Assembly: GCA_030156305.1 (NCBI GenBank)
Contig: JASGMZ010000201.1
Span: 1 to 5,550 of the forward strand
Length of the DNA stretch: 5,550 nt
Source: Bacteroidales bacterium
GTDB lineage: Bacteria > Bacteroidota > Bacteroidia > Bacteroidales > UBA12077
Direction of reading: 5' to 3'
Both the position numbers and the translations under genes were made by a program. Numbering within the stretch: the first letter of the stretch is position 1; each line of letters begins with the position of its first letter. This document shows, in pieces, positions 1 through 5,550 of this stretch. The notes under the pieces are model-generated. The model saw only the letters and a program-made list of their open reading frames with translations, did not search any database and had not been told where the DNA came from.

Positions 1-885
1 CAATTTTATTTTGGGCCGAATCATTATACAACCCTAAAAAAACAAGGCTTGGAATTTGAACGGATTATTCCGTTAGGATGGGGTATATTCGGTTGGATTA
101 ACCGTTTTGTTGTAATTCCTGTTTTTAACTTTTTGGATAATTTTATTGCCAATTACGGGTTAATTATTTTAATCCTTACCATACTTATTAAAACTGTTTT
201 GTTTCCGTTGACCTACAAATCTTATTTGTCCTCCGCCAAGATGCGTGTGTTAAAACCTGAAATTGACCTGATTAATAAAAAGTTCCCGAAAAAAGAGGAT
301 GCCATGAAAAAGCAACAGGCTACCATGGCACTTTATAAAAAATCAGGAGTCAACCCCATGGGTGGATGTATTCCGATGCTTATTCAATTTCCAATTTTAA
401 TCGCCCTGTTTAGGTTTTTTCCTTCATCTATTGAATTAAGACAAAAAAGCTTTTTGTGGGCTGATGATTTATCATCTTACGATTCGATATTAGATTTACC
501 TTTTGATATCCCTTTTTATGGTGATCATGTAAGTTTATTTACCCTTCTAATGGCACTGGCATTATTCTTTTCTACTAAAATAAACAGCGGCCAGATGGGC
601 GATTCTAATCAACAAATGCCGGGCATGAAGTTTATGATGAATTATATGATGCCTGTAATGTTGCTTTTCTTCTTTAATGGTTATTCTGCCGGATTAAGCT
701 ACTATTATTTCTTGTCCAATGTAATTACTATGGGACAAACATTAATTATCCGGCGTTTTGTGGATGACGAATCCTTATTGAAAAAGCTGCATGAGAATAA
801 AAAGAAACCGGTTAAAAAGTCTAAATGGCAGCAACGACTGGAGGAAGCTGCCAAGCAAAAAGGATATAAACCGCCTAAACGATAA
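1..885 (+). CDS. yidC: Membrane protein insertase YidC, 3' part (5' end beyond the window)
   Basis: This is the C-terminal half of YidC/Oxa1, which inserts and folds inner-membrane proteins alone or with SecYEG. The frame is open from base 1 and already encodes family-like sequence (FYFGPNHYTTLKKQG), so the TTG at base 49 is an internal leucine and not the start; 294 residues are visible. Hydrophobic segments lie at about visible residues 23-45, 52-72, 121-141, 176-191 and 211-238. The stretch around LTILIKTVLFPLTYKSYL, followed by KMRVLKP and VNPMGGCIPMLIQFPILIALF, is the classic 60KD_IMP/OxaA core. Lys64 of the visible part (bases 190-192) aligns with the positively charged groove residue, Arg366 in E. 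coli. The tail of about 35 residues is rich in Lys and Arg, as expected for ribosome contact. Bacteroidota YidC is usually just over 600 residues, so about half, including the periplasmic domain, lies off the left edge. The stop is TAA at 883-885, followed closely by a terminator. Confidence 0.96.
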   Translation, partial: QFYFGPNHYTTLKKQGLEFERIIPLGWGIFGWINRFVVIPVFNFLDNFIANYGLIILILTILIKTVLFPLTYKSYLSSAKMRVLKPEIDLINKKFPKKEDAMKKQQATMALYKKSGVNPMGGCIPMLIQFPILIALFRFFPSSIELRQKSFLWADDLSSYDSILDLPFDIPFYGDHVSLFTLLMALALFFSTKINSGQMGDSNQQMPGMKFMMNYMMPVMLLFFFNGYSAGLSYYYFLSNVITMGQTLIIRRFVDDESLLKKLHENKKKPVKKSKWQQRLEEAAKQKGYKPPKR

Positions 886-907
886 ATAGTTAGCACAAGT
901 ATATTTT

Positions 908-947
908 AAAAAACAGGGCCGGGTTTTTATTGCCCGGCCTTGTTTTT
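908..947. terminator. Bidirectional intrinsic terminator between yidC and the S9 peptidase gene
   Basis: A GC-rich stem pairs 914-923 (CAGGGCCGGG) with 933-942 (CCCGGCCTTG) around a 9-nt loop, with one G-U wobble. It is flanked by six A on the left (908-913) and five T on the right (943-947), which extend the stem and supply a U-tract on both strands. It starts 22 bp after the yidC stop and lies 53 bp past the stop of the convergent peptidase gene, so it can end transcription from both sides. Confidence 0.9.
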
Positions 948-954
948 GGATAGT

Positions 955-980
955 GAAGAATCCATCGTTAGGATTTTTTC
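955..980 (+). terminator. Second, weaker terminator-like hairpin downstream of yidC
   Basis: GAAGAATCC (955-963) can pair with GGATTTTTT (971-979) across a 7-nt loop, using two G-U wobbles. The right arm runs into a T-rich stretch. It follows the strong hairpin at 908-947 and could act as a backup terminator for rightward transcription. The stem is AT-rich and weak, so this may be chance. Confidence 0.35.
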
Positions 981-999
981 ATTTTTGATGCTAAATATT

Positions 1000-3546
1000 T
1001 TAGAATGCTCTTTTTTTACTGGGAGTCATTTTATGTTCGCGTCGCATTTCAAAAATATCTGTACTGATGGAATAATCACCAATTAAATGTTTACAGAAAT
1101 AATCGGCTTTTAACCAAAAGAAATACTCTGAATATTCACCAAAACCATGGCGCTGGCCAGGCATAATAAAAAGATCAAAGCGTTTTTTTGCTTTTATTAA
1201 AGCATTAGCCATGCGAATAGTATTTCCGGGGTGTACATTATTATCAATATCGCCATGTACCAGTAATAGTTTTCCTTTTAAATTTTTGGCCAATTGTGGA
1301 TTGGTTTCTATTTCGTATAAAAATTTTGAATTTCCTTCTTCATCAATCTTCTCTTCAACGCCATGATGGGTTTCGCTCCACCAGCGGTTATAAATATTGT
1401 TGTCGTGATTTCCTGCTGATGAAACTGCTACTTTATAAAAATCGGGATATTGACACAATGCAGCGGTTGACATGAATCCACCACCGGAGTGACCACAAAT
1501 GCCTACTTTTTCAATATCAATAAATTTATAACGCTGGGCTAACTGTTCGGCTACATATTTTTTATCGGCTAAGCCATAGTCTCTTAAATCTCCATATCCA
1601 TAATTATGATACCATTTTGAACGATTTGGATGTCCACCCCGGTTTCCTAAAGTTACGACGATAAACCCTAATTGAGCAAAACGATCGGTACGATCCATAC
1701 GTGCAGAAAACGAACTATTTACTGATTCGGTTTGTGGCCCGGGATAAACATATTGGATTAATGGATATTTTTTGGTTGAGTCAAAGTTGAAAGGTTTGTA
1801 TATCACTCCATAAATATCTGTAATACCATCGGCAGCTTTGGCTTTAAATATTTCGGGAAATTTGTATCCGGCAGCAAAAAGATTGCTCAAATCTGCTGTT
1901 TCAAGTTCTATTACAACGTTCCCGTTGTTATCACGGATTTCTGATTTTGGGGTGGTGTTTACACGTGAAAAATTATTTACAAAGTATTTATATGAATCAC
2001 TCATCTGAGTATAATGGTTGTAATTTCCTGCATTTAATAATTTAAATCCGGTACCATCCAGGTTAACACGGTATAAATGGGTATAATATGGATTTTCATT
2101 ATTTTCATGTCCGTTTGCAGTAAAGTATACAACTCTATTTTTAGCATCTACCCTTTCAATGTTTGAAACATGCCAGGGCCCTGAGGTAAGTTGTTTTTTC
2201 ATATTACCTTCGCCATCATACAAGTATAAATGTGCCCAACCATCTCTTTCAGACCAGTGGATAAACTCATTGCCATCACCAATCATGTAAAGTGTTTTTT
2301 GTTCCAAATAGGTATTCATCCGCTCTTCAATTAGTACTTTAACGTTCCCGGTTATTAAATCGAGTTCACAAATATCCATTCTGTACAAATCGCGGCTATT
2401 TCTTGTAAAATAAAGTTTGTCAGAGGTTTTGGACAACCATGTAGTGGGTACATAATCTTCAATTTTTTCTTTATTGGTTTTTATTTCCTGGTGTATTCTA
2501 AGCGACTGGTCATTAAACGCTTTAACATCATACTGTTTTCTGGAAGTATCGCTCATTGTGAATACCCATAACTCTTCTTGTGTGGCATTTTCTTCGCCGG
2601 GCATGGTATATTTGTAGGATTCTAACTCGGGACGAGGATTGGCTAAAACATCAATGACCCAAAGCGTTTTAACATCTCTTTGGTCGTAGCGAATAAGTGC
2701 AAATTTTTTGGAATCCTGAGACCAGTAAATCCGCGTCCTTCTTCTTTTTTCGCTTTCTTCTTTTATTTTCTTTTCATCATCATTTTCTCCGGCTGTATAT
2801 CCTCCGCCATAGGCATAGTGCTGTTCTCCGTCGAAAGTTAGTTGATGTTCCACAATAGTAGAATCTGTTTCTCCTTCTTCTTCATTTTTTGCTTTTTCGT
2901 AATTTTCTTTATCCATCCAGTAAAGGTTATAATTTCTGGAAAAAATCACATATTCACCATTGGGCGATATATTCGCCCATTTTGGAACCTCTTTTTCTTC
3001 TTTCCAGTCTTCGATCTCGTAGAGTTTGCCAGTATTTAAATTATATTCTAAATGGAATACTTTCTTTTCGGGTTTTTCTTTTTTGTCTTTTTTATCAGCA
3101 ACAGACTTTGTAGTGTCCGCTTGAGTGGTATCTTTTTTTGTTATTTTTTCTTCTTGAGTACTGGTTACATCAAATTGAAAAACCGTATCGTCTTTTTTAA
3201 ATTTTGGTTTTATTTCGGGTAAATGTTTGCCATCATACGGATCTTTCGTTATTAATGTTAACATGGCAGCCATACGATCATTATCAAACATTTTCTTTTT
3301 AGACCTGTTGTTTAAATCAACAATATAATAATTGGTTCCATTAGATGTCTTGTATGAATACCAAAATTTGTCACCTGTTTTCATCCAGTTTGGACGAACG
3401 GATGTGCTGAAAACCATTCTTTTAATTTTTGTAGGGGAAAATTGTTCAGCTAATCTGTAGTTTGCTTCTGTAATGGGTTCATTTTGCCCTAACAAACTGG
3501 TAAATAAGAATGTTAAAGTAAGGGTAAAAAAAAGTTTAGATCTCAT
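1000..3546 (-). CDS. Secreted S9 family serine peptidase (DPP IV / prolyl oligopeptidase type)
   Basis: The 848-residue product has an N-terminal signal peptide (hydrophobic residues 5-20, likely cleaved between Gly20 and Gln21), so it should act in the periplasm or outside the cell. Residues about 30-560 form a DPPIV_N-like beta-propeller, including the family stretch WSERDGWAHLYLYD (431-444). Residues about 570-825 form the alpha/beta-hydrolase domain. The catalytic triad is visible: Ser687 in GHSGGG, Asp768 in HGDIDNNVHP and His800 in PGQRHGF. Tyr601 in YVYPGPQ matches the oxyanion-hole tyrosine (Tyr547 in human DPP4). The protein is longer than typical DPP IV (about 720-770 residues) because of charged low-complexity insertions near 128-164 and 218-272. 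Where DPP IV has YEEE, with the two glutamates that hold the substrate amino terminus, this protein reads YGGG (246-249). Strict dipeptidyl-peptidase activity is therefore uncertain, and no gene symbol is given. The ATG is supported by the signal peptide it begins. No Shine-Dalgarno is visible, which is normal in Bacteroidota. Next upstream on the same strand, 80 bp away, is the M28 peptidase gene. Confidence 0.93.
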   Translation of the reverse strand: MRSKLFFTLTLTFLFTSLLGQNEPITEANYRLAEQFSPTKIKRMVFSTSVRPNWMKTGDKFWYSYKTSNGTNYYIVDLNNRSKKKMFDNDRMAAMLTLITKDPYDGKHLPEIKPKFKKDDTVFQFDVTSTQEEKITKKDTTQADTTKSVADKKDKKEKPEKKVFHLEYNLNTGKLYEIEDWKEEKEVPKWANISPNGEYVIFSRNYNLYWMDKENYEKAKNEEEGETDSTIVEHQLTFDGEQHYAYGGGYTAGENDDEKKIKEESEKRRRTRIYWSQDSKKFALIRYDQRDVKTLWVIDVLANPRPELESYKYTMPGEENATQEELWVFTMSDTSRKQYDVKAFNDQSLRIHQEIKTNKEKIEDYVPTTWLSKTSDKLYFTRNSRDLYRMDICELDLITGNVKVLIEERMNTYLEQKTLYMIGDGNEFIHWSERDGWAHLYLYDGEGNMKKQLTSGPWHVSNIERVDAKNRVVYFTANGHENNENPYYTHLYRVNLDGTGFKLLNAGNYNHYTQMSDSYKYFVNNFSRVNTTPKSEIRDNNGNVVIELETADLSNLFAAGYKFPEIFKAKAADGITDIYGVIYKPFNFDSTKKYPLIQYVYPGPQTESVNSSFSARMDRTDRFAQLGFIVVTLGNRGGHPNRSKWYHNYGYGDLRDYGLADKKYVAEQLAQRYKFIDIEKVGICGHSGGGFMSTAALCQYPDFYKVAVSSAGNHDNNIYNRWWSETHHGVEEKIDEEGNSKFLYEIETNPQLAKNLKGKLLLVHGDIDNNVHPGNTIRMANALIKAKKRFDLFIMPGQRHGFGEYSEYFFWLKADYFCKHLIGDYSISTDIFEMRREHKMTPSKKRAF

Positions 3547-3600
3547 AGTTTTGATTGTTTTTGTATGATTAGAAATATTAGGATTATTTTAATGAAAATA

Positions 3601-3629
3601 TAAAAGGCCTTTATTCTTCAGGCCTTTTA
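3601..3629. terminator. Perfect hairpin overlapping the M28 stop codon, probable terminator
   Basis: TAAAAGGCCT (3601-3610) pairs perfectly with AGGCCTTTTA (3620-3629) around a 9-nt loop. On the minus strand the stem begins with the TAA stop of the M28 peptidase (3627-3629), and the far arm ends in TTTTA followed by a T-rich tail, as in an intrinsic terminator. The GGCC core is short and the U-tract is partly inside the stem, so termination may be incomplete. If it works, the S9 gene needs its own promoter in 3547-3600. I see no convincing Bacteroidota -33/-7 pair (TTTG / TAnnTTTG) there. Confidence 0.7.
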
Positions 3630-5228
3630 CAGGTTGGTTATTATCTCTTTTTTTTTTTTTGTGTTTTTCTCCTGTGCTTCAATGTAATATCCTTCGCGCG
3701 ATAATAAGTGGTCGAGGTTTGCAACACCGTAAACCACAATAGCGGTTACAATAGAAGTGTGTTTCTGGTATTCAGGGATACTTTTGTTATATAGATCGCG
3801 TTCAGTATGCCAAATTTCTCCATAATTGAAATTATATCCTTTAATATCTTCGGTTCCAAAACCAATAGTTGGGACGCCTTCAACTGCAAACGGCCCGCTA
3901 TCGGTACCCCAGGGTTCTTTGGGCTTTTGTCCGGGTTCTCTTTTTTTCAACGTAAACGGGAAATCGGGATTAATATCATTTAGCGGGGCACATATTTTTT
4001 CAAAATCGTCCCACATGGCCTCTGTAACGCTAATGCTTGTTGGAACAGTTGGCCCTCCATCCCGGTTAAACATATTTGATATATTGTTTAGTTTATCTTT
4101 ATTATTTTTTATCCAGTGTTTCGATCCCAATAGGCCAAATTCTTCGCCAGCCCATAAACAAACCAGGATTGTACGTTTAGGTTTTCCTCCTGCTTCCATA
4201 ATTAGTCTGGCAGCTTCCATGGCAGGAGATACACCGGAACCATTGTCAACACCTCCTGTTGCCACATCATAAGCATCGAGATGTCCGCCCATAATTACAT
4301 ATTCTTCGGGATATTGTGTTCCGGGAATAACACCGATTACCGTGTGATACTTTATCGGGCCCATTTTAAAATGATTACGAATATCAAATTCTAACTGGAA
4401 ATATCGGCGTTCTTTAGCCATTTGTTCAATAATTTTATATTGATGTTCGTCCAGCTTGATGTCCGGGACCGTAGGCAATGTTTCAAAGGTAAGGCTGTCA
4501 ATATTTTTGCGGTCATATAAAACCCGGATAGGAACTGGAGATGACTGGATGAATCCGAGAATTCCTGCTTCAATCATTTCTTTATAAAATAAGGCTGGTT
4601 CATCATTATAGGGAAGCAATTCTTTTTGTTCACCCGATTTTCGATTTTCCCAGTTATATCTTCTTATTTCACGATTTTTCTTTTCAATTTCTTCATTTTC
4701 TTTGATAATCTCCTTACGTTTTGCATCAGCACTTTTAGAGATATCTACAGGCCAGCCTTCATTTTTTCCGGTAATTAAGACCCATGCACCTTTTAAGTGA
4801 TGTTTCATCTGGTCGAATTGAGCCTGAGTTTTAGGTTCCATAACTACATGCCCGCGTTGTACCCCTTTTGTGCCAGAGGTATACGATGGGGTTGCAAAAT
4901 GTAGGTTCATCCCATTTTCTCCAATTAAGCGTCCAAACCAGGGTCCGCGGTTAAAACCAACCGGAACTTCTCCGGCTTCGTCCATAATCACTTCCATGCC
5001 CCACTCTTCAAATTTATGTGCAGCCCATTGAGCAGCATTTTCATAAGCATCCGAACCGACTAACCGTCCTCCAAATCGGTTGGTTAACACATCGAGATGT
5101 TGCATGGTTCGATTATCGGTTTTCCCTATGTCAATAATTTTTTGAATAACAGGATCTTCTTGTGCATATAAAAAATTAAAGAATGATCCAAAGGTTAGAA
5201 ATAAAGCTATAAATAATGTTTTTTTCAT
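3627..5228 (-). CDS. Secreted M28 family zinc peptidase, carboxypeptidase Q-like
   Basis: The 533-residue product has a clear signal peptide (MKK, hydrophobic 5-20, likely cleaved between Ala22 and Gln23) and should act in the periplasm or outside the cell. Residues about 40-90 (LTNRFGGRLVGSDAYENAA) resemble the N-terminal part of carboxypeptidase Q. Residues about 118-230 look like a protease-associated domain interrupted by a highly charged helical insert (about 163-206). The catalytic M28 domain spans about 290-510. All five zinc ligands are recognisable: His316 (GGHLD), Asp328 (GGVDNGSG), Glu363 (AGEEFG), Asp390 (NRDGG) and His474 (WHTERD). Asp318 and Glu362 are the metal-orienting and general-base residues. 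Ligand spacings (12, 35, 27, 84) are close to those of Streptomyces griseus aminopeptidase (12, 35, 28, 87). The predicted role is cutting single residues from peptides. Aminopeptidase versus carboxypeptidase action and residue preference cannot be read from sequence. The ATG is supported by the signal peptide. A run of 13 A (minus strand) encodes the Lys cluster 524-527, ten codons or fewer before the stop, and makes the extreme C-terminus sensitive to indels. Confidence 0.93.
   Translation of the reverse strand: MKKTLFIALFLTFGSFFNFLYAQEDPVIQKIIDIGKTDNRTMQHLDVLTNRFGGRLVGSDAYENAAQWAAHKFEEWGMEVIMDEAGEVPVGFNRGPWFGRLIGENGMNLHFATPSYTSGTKGVQRGHVVMEPKTQAQFDQMKHHLKGAWVLITGKNEGWPVDISKSADAKRKEIIKENEEIEKKNREIRRYNWENRKSGEQKELLPYNDEPALFYKEMIEAGILGFIQSSPVPIRVLYDRKNIDSLTFETLPTVPDIKLDEHQYKIIEQMAKERRYFQLEFDIRNHFKMGPIKYHTVIGVIPGTQYPEEYVIMGGHLDAYDVATGGVDNGSGVSPAMEAARLIMEAGGKPKRTILVCLWAGEEFGLLGSKHWIKNNKDKLNNISNMFNRDGGPTVPTSISVTEAMWDDFEKICAPLNDINPDFPFTLKKREPGQKPKEPWGTDSGPFAVEGVPTIGFGTEDIKGYNFNYGEIWHTERDLYNKSIPEYQKHTSIVTAIVVYGVANLDHLLSREGYYIEAQEKNTKKKKEIITNL
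3648..3660 (-). repeat. 13-base homopolymer inside the 3' end of the M28 peptidase gene
   Basis: Thirteen consecutive T on the plus strand (A on the coding strand) encode Lys524-527. In the given frame the protein continues EIITNL and stops. With 12 A the frame would give a final KR and an immediate stop (528 residues). With 14 A it would run on through the terminator hairpin for about 19 further residues. This is a possible sequencing or assembly error site, or a slippage site. The catalytic residues are all upstream and unaffected. Confidence 0.9.
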
Positions 5229-5550
5229 AATGAATGATTTTGAGTAGATACCTCTTAGAATTGATTTTACTCCATTGGTTTAAATGATGTGAAAAAAATG
5301 AAACCATAGATTTTACTCATTCCTTTTATCATAATGTAAATTTACATTGATACAAGCTATTCACGATTAATAAACGAAAGGGTGATAGGGTTAAATAAAT
5401 TGATAAATATGGCTCTATTAAACTACATTGTTGTTACGAGAATTTTGTTATCATGTAAAAAATTATAAACAAAGTTATTGATATTTTTATTTTAAATGAA
5501 TAAACCATGTAAGCATTCACAGCGTTAATAAATTATAGATATACCTAAAA
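5229..5550. other. AT-rich non-coding region upstream of the M28 peptidase gene
   Basis: This 322-bp stretch has no credible gene on either strand; reading frames are short and closed by frequent stops. It should contain the leftward promoter of the M28 gene. I found no clear Bacteroidota promoter: the nearest match is TAAATTTA on the minus strand at 5337-5344, one base from TAnnTTTG, but without a TTTG at the expected distance upstream. It contains the 16-bp palindrome listed separately. No tRNA, riboswitch or strong terminator is visible. A gene beyond the right edge may also be controlled from here. Confidence 0.75.
5333..5348. promoter_or_regulatory. Perfect 16-bp palindrome, candidate operator
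   Basis: AATGTAAATTTACATT is identical to its reverse complement. It has no spacer and no U-tract, so it looks more like a dimeric regulator site than a terminator. It lies 105-120 bp upstream of the M28 start codon and covers the best, though weak, -7-like sequence (TAAATTTA). The region is AT-rich, which raises the chance of coincidence, and the binding protein is unknown. Confidence 0.35.

Noticed and set aside
49..51. TTG as the start codon of the first gene
   Set aside because: The same frame is open to base 1 and encodes YidC-like residues before it, so TTG is an internal leucine and the gene is cut by the window edge.
705..896. 63-codon minus-strand open frame under the end of yidC
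   Set aside because: It is antisense to the conserved yidC coding sequence and has no recognisable features.
2842..3113. Two overlapping plus-strand open frames of 65 and 74 codons
   Set aside because: They are antisense to the charged part of the S9 gene. The Phe-rich translation is the expected mirror of Lys/Glu codons, not a membrane protein.
1000..3546. Calling the S9 gene dpp4 or ptpA
   Set aside because: The double-Glu specificity motif is replaced by glycines and the protein is longer, so a specific enzyme name is not justified.
3826..4272. 148-codon open frame on the plus strand
   Set aside because: It lies wholly antisense to the M28 catalytic domain, whose metal ligands are intact; the plus-strand translation shows no recognisable domain.
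4391..4573. 60-codon minus-strand open frame within the M28 gene
   Set aside because: It is an alternative frame of the same strand inside a clearly coding region; no independent support.
5263..5318. 10-bp direct repeat GATTTTACTC at 5263-5272 and 5309-5318
   Set aside because: Two copies of a 10-mer are readily expected by chance in about 320 bp of AT-rich DNA, and the flanks do not match well.
5229..5400. Bacteroidota -33/-7 promoter for the M28 gene
   Set aside because: Only partial matches to TAnnTTTG were found and none had TTTG at the right spacing, so no promoter is called.
5409..5468. Small plus-strand frame starting ATGGCTCTATTA, 19 residues
   Set aside because: It is very short, lies in AT-rich non-coding DNA, and has no start signal or recognisable product.

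Overview
The window looks like ordinary core chromosome from a Bacteroidota bacterium, probably class Bacteroidia. The evidence is AT-rich DNA, no Shine-Dalgarno sequences before the start codons, a Bacteroidota-type YidC with a lysine-rich tail, and two secreted peptidases whose predicted signal-peptidase cleavage sites are both followed directly by glutamine. I see no mobile element, RNA gene, CRISPR array, phage gene or toxin-antitoxin pair.

Layout from left to right: (1) The 3' half of yidC, the inner-membrane protein insertase, reads rightward and is cut by the left edge; its frame is open from base 1. (2) A 114-bp gap between convergent genes holds a strong bidirectional terminator and a second, weaker hairpin. 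(3) A leftward gene encodes an 848-residue secreted S9 serine peptidase of the dipeptidyl-peptidase IV / prolyl-oligopeptidase type. (4) An 80-bp gap contains a perfect 10-bp-stem hairpin that overlaps the stop codon of the next gene. (5) A leftward gene encodes a 533-residue secreted M28 zinc peptidase resembling carboxypeptidase Q, with all metal ligands present. (6) About 320 bp of AT-rich non-coding DNA at the right edge carries a perfect 16-bp palindrome roughly 105 bp upstream of the M28 gene.

The two peptidases share a strand, adjacent positions and predicted export, so a joint role in trimming peptides in the periplasm or at the cell surface is plausible. The hairpin between them suggests they are at least partly separate transcription units. 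YidC is convergent with them and functionally unrelated, except that it is general membrane-biogenesis machinery.

I did not find a new biological system. The points most worth checking are the glycines that replace the substrate-anchoring double-glutamate motif in the S9 peptidase, a 13-A homopolymer just before the M28 stop codon where a one-base change alters the C-terminus, and the upstream palindrome.
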